From the NCBI GenBank assembly GCA_002454815.1, contig DKJL01000018.1:1-64000 (forward strand): DNA of 64,000 nt, written 5' to 3'. The DNA comes from Flavobacteriales bacterium UBA6693 (GTDB lineage: Bacteria > Bacteroidota > Bacteroidia > Flavobacteriales > Weeksellaceae). Numbering within the stretch: position 1 is the first letter of the stretch; each line of letters starts with the position of its first letter. A model generated the notes under the pieces. That model ran no database searches. It had not been told where the DNA came from and saw only the letters and a program-made list of their open reading frames with translations. The position numbers and the translations under genes are program-made. Shown here piece by piece: positions 1-8,344 of the stretch.

Positions 1-828
1 AAGCCCAATGATGGCAAAAATGTTTGAAAAGAAGACGATGTACGGGTCTTTGGTTACGGAGAAAATAGCTGGAATACTGTCGACGGCAAAAATAAGATCG
101 GTAAATTCAATAATGACAAGGACCAAAAATAATGGGGTCATTTTCTTAACGCCGTTAATTGTAACAAAGAAACGTCTGCCCACAAAATGATTGTGCACCT
201 TAAAATGACGGTTTGCAAAACGGACCACGGGATGATTCTGAGGGTCAATTTTTTCTTCTCCTTCTTTTTCAAAGAACATCTTCAAACCGGTAAAAACCAG
301 AAAAGCTCCAAATACATACATGATCCAGTCGAACTTCTGGATCAGCGCGGCGCCCACGAAAATGAAGATGAAACGCATAACGATAGCGCCCAGAATTCCC
401 CAGAATAAAACGCGGTGATAATTTTTTGGTGCAACGCCGAAAGCGGTAAATACAAGTACAATGACAAAGATGTTGTCGATCGACAGTGCGTATTCAACTA
501 CATATCCGGTCAGGTATTCCAAACCAAGGTTCTGGTTATATAAATAAAGACTGTTTTTCAGGTCGCCCGGGATGATCTTGACAGGGTGGTGGTGCGAAGT
601 GATGACCTGCTGTAGTCGTTCAAGAGAATCAATGCCGTGGAGTAGGTGACCATACATGGTTAAAACAAAGTAAAAACACATCGACAGCGCGATGACGAAA
701 AAGCTCATCAACCCGGCTTTTTTCAGTGAAACGGTATCATTCTTTTTACTCAGTAAACCCAGGTCGAGCGCCAAAAGAATTAATATAAATACCAAAAATG
801 CCAGAAGAAAGTATACTTCGTTTGTCAT
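1..828 (-). CDS. TerC-family integral membrane protein (C-terminus cut by window edge)
   Basis: The minus strand stays open from an ATG at 828 to base 1, giving 276 residues and no stop, so the C-terminus lies outside the window. The protein is polytopic and carries the TerC signatures: an acidic intramembrane motif VEYALSIDN (E112, D118) and a second motif EFTDLIFAVDSIPA, followed by the family's SVTKDPYIVF stretch. TerC/Alx proteins are implicated in metal-ion (Mn, tellurite) homeostasis, probably as transporters. A hydrophilic insert of about 40 residues containing a His triplet lies between the second membrane segment and the first motif. A TAnnTTTG box at 844-851 sits just upstream. The substrate is unknown. 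Confidence 0.88.
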   Translation of the reverse strand, partial: MTNEVYFLLAFLVFILILLALDLGLLSKKNDTVSLKKAGLMSFFVIALSMCFYFVLTMYGHLLHGIDSLERLQQVITSHHHPVKIIPGDLKNSLYLYNQNLGLEYLTGYVVEYALSIDNIFVIVLVFTAFGVAPKNYHRVLFWGILGAIVMRFIFIFVGAALIQKFDWIMYVFGAFLVFTGLKMFFEKEGEEKIDPQNHPVVRFANRHFKVHNHFVGRRFFVTINGVKKMTPLFLVLVIIEFTDLIFAVDSIPAIFSVTKDPYIVFFSNIFAIIGL

Positions 829-843
829 AGGATTTTTAAAATT

Positions 844-876
844 CAAATATACAATAACTGGTACTATTTCCTCAAT
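844..876 (-). promoter_or_regulatory. Candidate promoter of the TerC-family gene
   Basis: On the minus strand TATATTTG (844-851) matches the Bacteroidota -7 consensus TAnnTTTG exactly. An ATTG at 873-876 could serve as the -33 element with a 21-nt spacer. The predicted start of transcription is about 10 nt before the ATG at 828. Confidence 0.5.
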
Positions 877-1149
877 TACAAATGTAAAGCATTGCCAACT
901 TCAAATAAAAACTCTTTGTCTGCTCGTTTATGTAAGTAACTCATAAATAGATATTTTACACTATATTTTAAGTTAAAGTATGGCTATTATACCGCTTCAA
1001 TTGAATGTTATAAACTACTCATATATAAAGTTTTACGTTTATTAACTAAAAATAATTCAATTAACATTTTAATCCACAGACATAATGACATTCTGCTCTG
1101 TTTAATAATGTTACAATTGTTAATTAAAATTTCACAACTGTTTTTATTG

Positions 1150-1157
1150 TAAATTTG
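1150..1157 (+). promoter_or_regulatory. Candidate -7 box for the M14 peptidase gene
   Basis: TAAATTTG matches TAnnTTTG exactly and lies 20 nt before the ATG at 1178. No good -33 TTTG is visible at the expected spacing, so the call rests on one box. Confidence 0.4.
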
Positions 1158-1177
1158 ACAGATGTAATTAATTTAAA

Positions 1178-2284
1178 ATGGCAAAAGAATTCATTTACGA
1201 AAGTTGTGTTGATTTTCCACATCGCTATATTTCCCCGAAAAATTTATTTTCTTGGCTACAGCGCAATTACAGCGATTACATTACGATCGTTGGGAATTCG
1301 GAGAACGGGCAACCTATTTATATGCTGTCTCTCGGTAAGGGTTTGATAAAAGTTCTAGGATGGTCGCAGATGCATGGCAATGAAGCCAACTCTACGCATG
1401 CGATGGTGGATTTGCTTTTCAATTTAAAAAATCAGCCGGTGCTTGCCGCCAACATTTTTGACAGTCTGCAACTGGATTTCATTTTTATGCTAAATCCTGA
1501 TGGAGCCGAAAAATGGACACGTTTGAATGCGAAGGAAATCGACATTAACCGGGACTTTCATCAGGAGCGCAGCGCGGAAATGAAAGTTTTTAAAAAAGTG
1601 GTTGCGGCTAAAAAGTACGATTACGCACTAAATCTGCATGAGCAACGAACAATATTTACTACCGATAAGTTTTATCCTGCAACGCTGTCTTTTCTTGCGC
1701 CCTCGCAGGATTACGAGCGTACTATAACAGCGCAGCGGCGGCAGTCGATGGCGGTGATCGTTAAAATTTTTGAAAATCTGAAAGAACTATTGCCGAACAG
1801 AATCGCGCGCTATTCGGACGAGTTTTATCCCCATTCACTCGGAGATAATTTGATGAAAGCCGGAATTCCGAATATATTATTTGAAGGCGGGCATTATGAA
1901 GACGATTATTTTAGAAAAGCAACACGGAAGTTTTACACCATTGCTTTATATGAAGCTTTAGCAGCGATTACAGAGCTGCGCGGCAGTGAGGAGAATTGGG
2001 AAAAATATGAACAAATCCCTCCGAACAAAGAATCGCACTACGACGTTATTTATCGTCATGTAAAATTGAACACCGATTATGAATGTATTCTGGATGTCGC
2101 TGTTCAATATCGTGAAGTGAAGCGTGAAGGCAGTGAAGAAATAGAATTCGTGCCGATTGTTACCGAAGTCGGAAATGTTTCCACCAGAAAAGGTTGGCGG
2201 GAAATCGATTGTACAGGGAAGAAATTTGTTTCACAAACCGCTTTCCCGAAAGTGGACGAAGAGGTGAATTTTTCCTTTGAATGA
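1178..2284 (+). CDS. M14-family zinc carboxypeptidase-like protein
   Basis: A 368-residue protein with the M14 metallocarboxypeptidase layout. The zinc motif is HGNE (H66, E69) with the third ligand at H153 (NLHEQ). The substrate-binding NRD triplet is at N124-R125. E236 in FEGGHYED is the likely general base. The domain fills roughly residues 20-260, and the C-terminal 100 residues have no assigned function. There is no signal peptide, so it is probably cytoplasmic. The family removes C-terminal residues or deacylates amino acids, and the substrate cannot be told here. The gene stands alone and ends before a bidirectional terminator. Confidence 0.85.
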   Translation: MAKEFIYESCVDFPHRYISPKNLFSWLQRNYSDYITIVGNSENGQPIYMLSLGKGLIKVLGWSQMHGNEANSTHAMVDLLFNLKNQPVLAANIFDSLQLDFIFMLNPDGAEKWTRLNAKEIDINRDFHQERSAEMKVFKKVVAAKKYDYALNLHEQRTIFTTDKFYPATLSFLAPSQDYERTITAQRRQSMAVIVKIFENLKELLPNRIARYSDEFYPHSLGDNLMKAGIPNILFEGGHYEDDYFRKATRKFYTIALYEALAAITELRGSEENWEKYEQIPPNKESHYDVIYRHVKLNTDYECILDVAVQYREVKREGSEEIEFVPIVTEVGNVSTRKGWREIDCTGKKFVSQTAFPKVDEEVNFSFE

Positions 2285-2416
2285 AAATTCGATCAAAAAT
2301 GAATTACTAAGTTATGTTGCCATCCGGCCATACTCTCAGCACACATAAGAAAATCAAGCATACTTAATTTAAAAAGAACCTTTACACAGAAAACCGACGA
2401 ATTGCCATGTGGAAAA

Positions 2417-2440
2417 AAAACCGGCATTTTGGCCGGTTTT
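2417..2440. terminator. Bidirectional rho-independent terminator
   Basis: AAAACCGGC (2417-2425) pairs with GCCGGTTTT (2432-2440) around a 6-nt loop. A-rich and T-rich flanks serve both strands. It lies between the convergent M14 peptidase and hpf genes. Confidence 0.85.
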
Positions 2441-2456
2441 ATGTTAATGAATTATT

Positions 2457-2762
2457 TTACAGCTTTTCCAACTGACGACGGAGTTTTTCTTCCACCGCTG
2501 CTAAAGGCTGGTGAAAATTGTCTCCGTATTCAGAAGCAAACGGGTCTTTACCGGGAATTCCCAGGCGGATGCTCACTTCTTTTTGGTTGGTTTTCTTGTC
2601 GGCTTTGTCTTCCAGATAAACATCCGCCCATTCTATTTTGTCGTAAAACCTGCTTAGTCTGGAGATAACTTTATGGATGTTATCTTTCATATCATCAGCC
2701 AGATCGATATCAACGGCTTGTATATTAATCGTTATTCCTGTAATGTTTTCAGTATGTTTCAT
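2457..2762 (-). CDS. hpf: Ribosome hibernation promoting factor, short HPF/RaiA type
   Basis: A 101-residue protein fitting the sigma-54 modulation/S30EA fold: an N-terminal beta strand (ITINIQAVDI), a helix (DMKDNIHKVISRLSRFYDKI), the ADVYLEDK strand and a final basic helix (AAVEEKLRRQLEKL). Such proteins bind the 30S decoding region, inactivating ribosomes and promoting dimers in stationary phase. The length fits the short form without the C-terminal dimerisation domain. The gene is monocistronic and converges on the M14 peptidase gene. The ATG at 2762 has no strong Shine-Dalgarno, which is usual in this phylum. Confidence 0.85.
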   Translation of the reverse strand: MKHTENITGITINIQAVDIDLADDMKDNIHKVISRLSRFYDKIEWADVYLEDKADKKTNQKEVSIRLGIPGKDPFASEYGDNFHQPLAAVEEKLRRQLEKL

Positions 2763-2835
2763 ATTCTTAAATTTTATTTTTTAGTATTTAATTTCGTAAA
2801 GCTAAAAAAGTGCAAAAGTGCTGAGCCGAAAAATA

Positions 2836-3144
2836 TTATCTCTCTGGCCTGTTGAGTTTTTGCACCAGTTTAAACGAAGCATAATCAGCATAGATCCCGT
2901 AAGCATTCACCAGCAACCCTTTTATCTTCCCGTCTTTGGACGAAATGGCGTATAGTACACTTTCGTTATCTACATCCGACATTTCCTGAAAACGGTATTT
3001 CTCATCAATGTCAAAATCGTCCGGATGCAACTGGCAATTCTCTTCCGCGCATTCAATGAATTCTTCTTTCATGTTAAAATTATAGGTGTAGCCTTTTTTG
3101 GTAAGATCATTAATGGCCACCGATAAACTTGAATATTTTCCCAT
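2836..3144 (-). CDS. Small conserved flavobacterial protein of unknown function
   Basis: A 102-residue soluble protein with a predicted alpha/beta pattern: an N-terminal helix (SLSVAINDLTKKGY), a central acidic part with two Cys (ECAEENCQL) and a well-defined C-terminal segment (LYAISSKDGKIKGLLVNAYG). I recall similar short proteins in Bacteroidota being labelled PRPP synthetase-like. Nothing here supports that, since it is far too short and lacks the PRPP-binding motif. It lies 1 nt downstream of the DsbA-like gene on the same strand, so co-transcription is likely. Confidence 0.7.
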   Translation of the reverse strand: MGKYSSLSVAINDLTKKGYTYNFNMKEEFIECAEENCQLHPDDFDIDEKYRFQEMSDVDNESVLYAISSKDGKIKGLLVNAYGIYADYASFKLVQKLNRPER

Positions 3145-3145
3145 T

Positions 3146-4084
3146 TTATGACAGTTTTTTATTATTTATTTTCCACATCGAGCCATTTTTAGTGGTGATT
3201 TTATCTAATTTTCCTTCCGCCGAAAGTTTGTCGAGCAGAGTTTCACTTTCACTTCTCGGCATGCCGGAAAGCTCAGAATATTCTTTTGCAGTGAGCGAGG
3301 GATAGAACGCAAAGAGCGATTCGGGATCTTTGCGATACTCACTTTTCCTCGCGTCCGGGTGAAGTGTAAGGATTGCGATTTCGTAGAAAGCATAAGGCCT
3401 TGTTCCGTAAACAGTTTTGCTGTTGCCGGCCTCGTCCATAAAAAAGAGCGTCGGAAAACCTCTCACGCCTAACTCCCGGGCCAATTGCAAATCTTCCTCA
3501 AATTTTTGTTTTGCGTTTGATTCAAAATCAGATTTCAGCTGATCGACATTTAAGCCGACCGCTTCTGCAGCGGTTTGCAAATGTTCCCATTTTGCTATGT
3601 TTTTCTTCTCCAGGAACACCATTTCGCGCATTTTCCGCATAAATAGATTTGCTTTTTCCTCATTCTGCATCTGTGCCGCTTTGAAAGCAATAGAGGGCGG
3701 ATAGGAAGAATCCAAAGGATCTTCCAGCCACAGATCTCCATCAATAGGCATATCATAATGCACGCTAACCTCGTCCCAGTGTGACGCAACATCAGATGGT
3801 TTGCCAATGCCTCCGCTGTTGTAGTTCCAGTCCGGCAGCAAACCACCCATTCTGTACTCAATTTCGATTTCCTCTCCATATTCCAGCTTAAGTTTTCGAA
3901 GCTGCGGCTCGATTCCCCAGCAAGAGGAACAGATAGGATCGGTGAAATAAATTATTTTTACAGATTTCGTGGCAGACGATGCAACGCTTTTTCCCGCATC
4001 GTCCGTTTTCTGCTCAGTTATTTCGCAAATTCCTGTTTCGATATCGCATAAGAGCGGGTTTTTGTTTGATATTTCCTTATCCAT
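3146..4084 (-). CDS. DsbA/FrnE-like thioredoxin-fold oxidoreductase
   Basis: About 312 residues from the ATG at 4084. An upstream in-frame TTG at 4168 exists, but it would place an operator-like palindrome inside the gene, so I prefer 4084, which also has AGGAAA upstream. The thioredoxin fold carries the redox motif CSSC in the context FTDPICSSCWG. A helical insertion follows, then the cis-Pro region RGFPTLFF. This resembles the FrnE/SpxH-type cytoplasmic DsbA family rather than secreted DsbA, and no signal peptide is seen. The C-terminal 70 residues look like a small winged helix (LTAKEYSELSG). Probable role: thiol-disulfide chemistry or proteolysis adaptor, unproven. Confidence 0.78.
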   Translation of the reverse strand: MDKEISNKNPLLCDIETGICEITEQKTDDAGKSVASSATKSVKIIYFTDPICSSCWGIEPQLRKLKLEYGEEIEIEYRMGGLLPDWNYNSGGIGKPSDVASHWDEVSVHYDMPIDGDLWLEDPLDSSYPPSIAFKAAQMQNEEKANLFMRKMREMVFLEKKNIAKWEHLQTAAEAVGLNVDQLKSDFESNAKQKFEEDLQLARELGVRGFPTLFFMDEAGNSKTVYGTRPYAFYEIAILTLHPDARKSEYRKDPESLFAFYPSLTAKEYSELSGMPRSESETLLDKLSAEGKLDKITTKNGSMWKINNKKLS

Positions 4085-4111
4085 ATTTTGCTTTCTATTT
4101 CCTGATAAATT

Positions 4112-4125
4112 TTCACAAATGTGAA
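4112..4125. promoter_or_regulatory. Palindromic operator-like site upstream of the DsbA-like gene
   Basis: TTCACAAATGTGAA has perfect 6-bp inverted arms with a 2-bp centre. It lies 27 bp before the preferred ATG at 4084, where a repressor or activator would be expected. The binding protein is unknown. Confidence 0.4.
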
Positions 4126-4233
4126 CGCGAATTAATTTCGCCGTTCGAGACAATTCCAGTTTTGACAAATTGAAAAAATGAAGTTACGTCGCACCTCCTT
4201 TAAAGTCAGGAAGTTCTGTGAAAATTAAATTTT

Positions 4234-4245
4234 CGCACATGTGCG
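4234..4245. promoter_or_regulatory. Second palindrome, CGCACATGTGCG
   Basis: A perfect 12-bp palindrome between the FMN reductase stop and the DsbA-like gene. It shares CACA/TGTG half-sites with the site at 4112-4125 but lacks the 2-bp spacer. It could be a distal operator or a weak transcript-end hairpin. Confidence 0.3.
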
Positions 4246-4278
4246 GGACTTAAAAATTATTTTGTTTGATTCGGCGCT

Positions 4279-4836
4279 TTATTTCTCAACAAATCTTTCT
4301 ACCCATTTTTCAAAAGCTTCCACAAAAGTTTTCAAAAACTCTTTTGTCGAATCATTGTTGAGCTTTCCATTTTCATCAAACAAATCTGCCGCTCCGCCAA
4401 TATAAGCTTCAGGTTGCGCCATGGCCGGTACATTTACAAACGTAAGCGACTGTCTCAAGTGGTGATTTGCACCAAATCCACTTATATTTCCGATAGAAAC
4501 GCTCACAATACCAGCGGGTTTGCCATTCCATGAATTTTCACCATACGGCCGCGAACCGACGTCGATGGCATTTTTCAACACGGCGGTTACAGAACGGTTA
4601 TATTCTGGCGTGAAGAACAACAGCCCGTCGGTGTCCTGTATTTTTTTACGCAGTTCTACCCACTCGTTCGGTGGATTGCCTTCCAGATCTTCATTAAACA
4701 TGGGAAGACCGGAAATGTCCAGCAACTCCATGTCCAGCGATTCCGGTGCCATTTCCATCACGGCTTTTGCGGTTTTCAAATTGAATGATTCTTTGCGCAG
4801 ACTTCCGACGATGACTGCAATTTTGTATTTTTTCAT
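4279..4836 (-). CDS. NADPH-dependent FMN reductase (flavodoxin-like)
   Basis: A 185-residue flavodoxin-fold reductase. The N-terminal phosphate-binding loop is GSLRKESFN, where FMN phosphate binds. PEYNRSVTAVLKNAID is the family's conserved dimer/FMN motif. The NADPH-dependent FMN reductase family (ChrR/YieF/azoreductase relatives) passes two electrons from NAD(P)H to FMN and then to quinones, chromate or azo compounds. The length is typical. It lies upstream of the DsbA-like gene on the same strand, separated by about 195 bp containing the palindromes, so it is probably a separate transcript. Confidence 0.88.
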   Translation of the reverse strand: MKKYKIAVIVGSLRKESFNLKTAKAVMEMAPESLDMELLDISGLPMFNEDLEGNPPNEWVELRKKIQDTDGLLFFTPEYNRSVTAVLKNAIDVGSRPYGENSWNGKPAGIVSVSIGNISGFGANHHLRQSLTFVNVPAMAQPEAYIGGAADLFDENGKLNNDSTKEFLKTFVEAFEKWVERFVEK

Positions 4837-4972
4837 AATGCATTATTTTGTTGTGTATTAGATGAAATTCACTTCTATTTATAAAGAAATGAGAAATTTT
4901 ACTTTAATTGATCAGGGTAAATTCTCATTGTGACGAGAAATGTTTTTTAATTAAAAACAAACAGGTATGCAA

Positions 4973-5440
4973 CTATTTAAGGTATGCGGTGTACATCCAA
5001 ACCAACTTTTCCTGCTGGCTGATATAGTCGCTCATCAGCGCGTTGGTACCTTCGTCGTTTGCGTCTGCCGATAAATCGAGAATTTCCCTCTGAAGCGTGA
5101 TGATGATTTTCAGAGATTCCAGCGTGTCGGTAACATCCTTCACGCCATCTGCCACTTCGCTGCTTTCCTTTACTTTCGCCAGTTCCTGATAAACGGAAAA
5201 ACGGTGATCGGGCGTGTGACCAAGTGTTTTAATTCTTTCAGCGACTTCATCAATTTTCACAAATAGATCTTCATACATTTCCTGAAACTTATCATGAAGT
5301 TCGAAAAATTTGTCGCCGGTAATATTCCAGTGGTAACCTCGGGTATTCTGGTAGAAGATGGAATAATCGGCCAACAGTTCGTTGAGTTTCTCCGCTAATA
5401 CTTTGGATTTTTCATGATCCAGTCCAATAAAATTCGTCAT
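4973..5440 (-). CDS. dps: Dps-family ferroxidase/DNA protection protein
   Basis: A 155-residue four-helix ferritin-like protein. The intersubunit ferroxidase residues of the Dps family are visible: H37 (YHWNITG), H49, D64 and E68 (KIDEVAERI) with the canonical spacings. The position that is often Asp, 16 residues after H37, is Q53 here. Dps dodecamers oxidise Fe(II) with hydrogen peroxide and store the ferric core, protecting DNA during starvation and oxidative stress. There is little N-terminal lysine-rich tail, so DNA binding may be weak. Monocistronic. Confidence 0.92.
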   Translation of the reverse strand: MTNFIGLDHEKSKVLAEKLNELLADYSIFYQNTRGYHWNITGDKFFELHDKFQEMYEDLFVKIDEVAERIKTLGHTPDHRFSVYQELAKVKESSEVADGVKDVTDTLESLKIIITLQREILDLSADANDEGTNALMSDYISQQEKLVWMYTAYLK

Positions 5441-5746
5441 TATTTTTATTTTTAAATGTCAGTTGTATTTTTGTTTAGTTATTCAAATCATTCTGTATTT
5501 TATTGCAATGTCAATTTATTAACAGTGCAATAGATACCATTGTAGGTAAACAATTTAAAGCTAAAGGTTTTAAATGCTGTTATATCATAAGCCATTAAGA
5601 TAAGGATGTTTTAAACTATACATCAATTACTTTGCCGCGAGATTTATAATGCAGAACACACACTTTACCTCTACTGACAATTTCTGACATTCCCACCTAC
5701 AAAAGGGAATTGGCCATTTATTAAAACACCTGTTATTTTGTTCAAC
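5441..5746. other. Gene-free spacer upstream of dps
   Basis: 306 bp between the dps start and the stop of the DUF4920 gene, both on the minus strand. It is AT-rich and must hold the dps promoter, but I found no exact TTTG/TAnnTTTG pair. I see no small gene or stable hairpin. Confidence 0.5.
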
Positions 5747-6253
5747 TCATTTCAAAACCCTAATTCCCGTTGCCATAAAACGAATTTCTTTTTTTGGCGC
5801 AGTAATCGCATCGATTTCTGCCTGGGATTTCTTCGCATCTTCGGCGTAATGCTTCTGTTCATTTACCGACACCGTTTTTAGCTCGGCATCACCCTCCAAC
5901 AATATTATTTTCCCAACCAGCGCGGTAGGGACAAAAAATGCATAATCCTTCATTTTTACGAAAAATTTTTCGTTTGCCGGACCTTCTACCGTGAGCCAGC
6001 AACCTTTTTTCTCGCAGACTTCTGTCACTTTTCCACGCACTGCTACGTTCGAAAGTTTGGCTTGCTTTTTCAGTTTCTCACTCAGCCGGGCGGTACTAAG
6101 ACTGTTTTGCCCGGACTGCAGTGCCACATTCGCTCCGTAACTTTCGCCGGCAAATGCCTTTCCTTCAGGCGGACCGCTTTTTCGCTCCGTTTGATCTTGA
6201 CCGAACATCATCGTTGCGGCTGTAAAAGAGAACACAAAAAATATCTTTCTCAT
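5747..6253 (-). CDS. DUF4920 domain secreted protein
   Basis: 168 residues with an N-terminal signal peptide (basic start, hydrophobic FFVFSFTAATMMF, then QDQ). A beta-rich domain from about residue 50 onward fits DUF4920: VRGKVTEVCEKKGCWL with two cysteines, VKMKDYAFFVP, and HYAEDAKKSQAEI. The family is found mainly in Bacteroidota and is of unknown function; the paired Cys and His suggest metal binding, which is inference. It is exported to the periplasm and transcribed alone, divergent from the permease at 6453. Confidence 0.8.
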   Translation of the reverse strand: MRKIFFVFSFTAATMMFGQDQTERKSGPPEGKAFAGESYGANVALQSGQNSLSTARLSEKLKKQAKLSNVAVRGKVTEVCEKKGCWLTVEGPANEKFFVKMKDYAFFVPTALVGKIILLEGDAELKTVSVNEQKHYAEDAKKSQAEIDAITAPKKEIRFMATGIRVLK

Positions 6254-6398
6254 TAGTTAAAAATTTCAAGTTAAATTTATTTAAGATTTCTCGAAGATCG
6301 TAATAATTTGTGGATTTCTTAATAATCATCAAAATAAATACAGCACTGCGCTGCCGAAAATTTATATATTTACGCCTTTGTTTATTAAAAAAGGTTTT

Positions 6399-6432
6399 CT
6401 GCAGGAAATCTTATGGGAAGATTGTACTGCAG
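6399..6432 (+). promoter_or_regulatory. Stem-loop in the leader of the amino-acid permease
   Basis: CTGCAG (6399-6404) and AATCTT (6407-6412) pair with AAGATT (6418-6423) and CTGCAG (6427-6432) around ATGGG. The stem ends 20 nt before the ATG, so it could modulate translation or mRNA stability. No ligand or regulator is apparent. Confidence 0.35.
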
Positions 6433-6452
6433 GATAAAAGATTTCAACAGGT

Positions 6453-7859
6453 ATGAATAAGAAATTAAAGTTGTGGGATGCCACAATGCTTGTGATGGGC
6501 TCCATGATCGGTAGTGGAATTTTTATCGTCAGTTCCGACATGATGCGGAACTTAGGTTCCGGCTATTGGCTCATCGTTGTCTGGATCGTTACTGCCGTCA
6601 TGACCATCGCTGCCGCAATATCTTACGGCGAACTTTCGTCGATGTTTCCAAAAGCGGGCGGACAGTACACTTACATTACCGAGATTTTCGGAAAAATGTC
6701 TGGTTTTCTCTACGGCTGGGGTTTATTTACAGTAATCCAGACAGGCACCATCGCCGCAGTGGCAATGGCCTTTGGGAAATTTACTGCTTATCTCATACCT
6801 GCGCTCAACGACGCCACGCCGCTGTACCAAAACGGCGGCTTTAAAATCACTTTAATTCAAATTCTCGCAATTGCCATTATCGTACTTTTAACTTACATCA
6901 ATTCGCGCGGCCTCAAGAATGGCAAAATTTTACAGGACATTTTTACTTCCTCCAAAATTATCGCTTTACTCGGCATCATAATCTTCGGTTTTATATTGGT
7001 GAAAAATACGCACTGGTTTGAAAATATGCATTTCGGTTGGCAGGCATTTCAGGATTACGGGCGCGATCTCGGCAGCACGCTGGAACCCACCGGCTGGAAG
7101 TCGATTACTGGTGGCGCTTTACTTGGTGGTCTCGCAGCGGCGATGGTCGGGTCGGTGTTCAGCTCCGTCGCTTGGGAGAACGTCACCTTCATGTCTGGTG
7201 AGATAGAAAATCCCAAGAAGAATGTCGTTAAAGCTATGGTGATCGGCACCAGCCTCGTTATGTTACTTTATTTACTCGTTAATTTTGTATACCTGCACGC
7301 GCTCAGTCGCGACGGGATCGCGTTCGCGGACAATAACCGCCCCGCCGTCGCTGCTTCAGAAGTTATTTTCGGCACTACGGGCACCGTCATCATGGCGGTT
7401 TTGGTTATGATTTCCACTTTTGGCTGTATTAATGGTCTCGTTCTGGCGGGCGCGAGAGTGTTCCAGACGATGGCGAAAGACGGGTTGTTTTTTTCTTCGG
7501 CAGCGAGCAACAATTCCCATGGTGTGCCGGGGCGTTCGCTTTGGATGCAGGCAACTTGGGCTTCATTTCTCGCGCTGTCCGGCCAGTATGGCGATCTGCT
7601 GGACATGATCTCTTTCGTAATTGTTCTCTTTTATATGGTCACGGTTTTCGGCGTTATTTATCTGCGCTGGAAACAACCCGGTTTAGTGCGTCCCTACAAA
7701 ACCTGGCTTTATCCGGTCACGCCGCTCATTTATCTCCTGATCGGTACTGCGTTCTGCGTTTTGCTCATTATCTTCAAGCCGCATTATACCTGGCCGGGCT
7801 TCATTCTTATCTTACTCGGAGTTCCGGTTTATTGGTACATCAATCGTCGTATGCGCTGA
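6453..7859 (+). CDS. APC-superfamily amino acid permease
   Basis: 468 residues with about 12 predicted membrane helices. The first helix carries the APC substrate-binding loop GSMIGSGIF, which coordinates the amino-acid backbone. AAISYGELSSMFPKAGG is the classic second-helix motif of the family, and a later SVAWENVTFMSGEIENPKKNV loop is typical of the LAT/APC branch. It probably imports or exchanges an amino acid across the inner membrane; the substrate is not predictable. Single gene, with a leader stem-loop just upstream. Confidence 0.9.
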   Translation: MNKKLKLWDATMLVMGSMIGSGIFIVSSDMMRNLGSGYWLIVVWIVTAVMTIAAAISYGELSSMFPKAGGQYTYITEIFGKMSGFLYGWGLFTVIQTGTIAAVAMAFGKFTAYLIPALNDATPLYQNGGFKITLIQILAIAIIVLLTYINSRGLKNGKILQDIFTSSKIIALLGIIIFGFILVKNTHWFENMHFGWQAFQDYGRDLGSTLEPTGWKSITGGALLGGLAAAMVGSVFSSVAWENVTFMSGEIENPKKNVVKAMVIGTSLVMLLYLLVNFVYLHALSRDGIAFADNNRPAVAASEVIFGTTGTVIMAVLVMISTFGCINGLVLAGARVFQTMAKDGLFFSSAASNNSHGVPGRSLWMQATWASFLALSGQYGDLLDMISFVIVLFYMVTVFGVIYLRWKQPGLVRPYKTWLYPVTPLIYLLIGTAFCVLLIIFKPHYTWPGFILILLGVPVYWYINRRMR

Positions 7860-7894
7860 TTTTTTTTAGGAGCAACAAGTTTGGTCTTCAGTGC

Positions 7895-7985
7895 CGAGGT
7901 CCGTCCCGTTTTCCGCACTCGCTTCCGGCGGCACCGCTTTTAGCGGCGCCTCCGGAGAGCTCAGACAATTGCTGCAACCGGGGCT
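7895..7985 (-). ncRNA. GC-rich structured repeat element, copy B (flavobacterial RNA-like)
   Basis: Read on the minus strand it begins AGCCCCGGTTGCAGC and ends GGGACGGACCTCG. In between is a long hairpin: CCGG and GGCGCCGC pair with GCGGTGCC and CCGG around TAAAA. It shares its ends and layout with copy A at 8345-8412. Elements of this look are familiar from flavobacterial intergenic regions and may belong to a described RNA motif such as flavo-1; I cannot verify the name here. No credible protein is encoded. Confidence 0.5.
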
Positions 7986-8069
7986 AAAATTTAGGTTCCC
8001 ATTTCTTTTCATAGGTTTTCGGTACGCAAAATGCCGTAGTACAACTATCAATTAAAAAATCAAAAAAAA

Positions 8070-8300
8070 ATGGCTGATCTCATCGCAATATTCCAGTCTT
8101 CTTATCTTTACGAAATCGAGTTGGCAAAATCTAAATTGGCGTCACGTGAAATTCCGGCTTATATCCAGAATGAATTCGTCAATAATGTAGCTGTTTTCCC
8201 CATTTCACAGAATTATTTTCTGCTGGTGAGTGAGCGCGACGCCGTGCGCGCCCGCCAAATCCTGGCAGAAACCAACGAGGTGTCCGGCGAAGAACTTTAG
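8070..8300 (+). CDS. DUF2007 family small protein
   Basis: 76 residues. The N-terminal half, with LYEIELAKSKLASREIPAYI, and the later ARQILAE helix fit DUF2007, a small alpha/beta domain described as a putative signal transducing protein and related to PII-like or ACT folds. Cytoplasmic, no catalytic motif. The gene is flanked on both sides by GC-rich structured elements in opposite orientation, and no promoter box is evident in the short A-rich leader. Confidence 0.75.
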   Translation: MADLIAIFQSSYLYEIELAKSKLASREIPAYIQNEFVNNVAVFPISQNYFLLVSERDAVRARQILAETNEVSGEEL

Positions 8301-8344
8301 CCGCACGTATCGTCGCTTCGGAAAACGAACCGACTCTACCTTCT

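Larger units (their letters stand above)
829..1177. other. AT-rich divergent intergenic region
   Basis: This stretch separates the divergent TerC and M14 peptidase genes. It is strongly AT-rich and holds the two promoter boxes listed separately. I see no convincing small gene, hairpin or repeat between about 880 and 1145. Confidence 0.6.

Noticed and set aside
2836..3144. Calling the 102-residue protein a phosphoribosylpyrophosphate synthetase
   Set aside because: It is about one third the needed length and lacks the PRPP-binding and flexible-loop motifs.
7541..7987. A 148-codon plus-strand frame overlapping the 3' end of the permease
   Set aside because: Out of frame with a clear transporter gene and without domain or signal features.
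7866..8051. A 61-codon minus-strand frame downstream of the permease
   Set aside because: It reads through structured element copy B; the translated Cys/Pro-rich sequence is a by-product of the hairpin.
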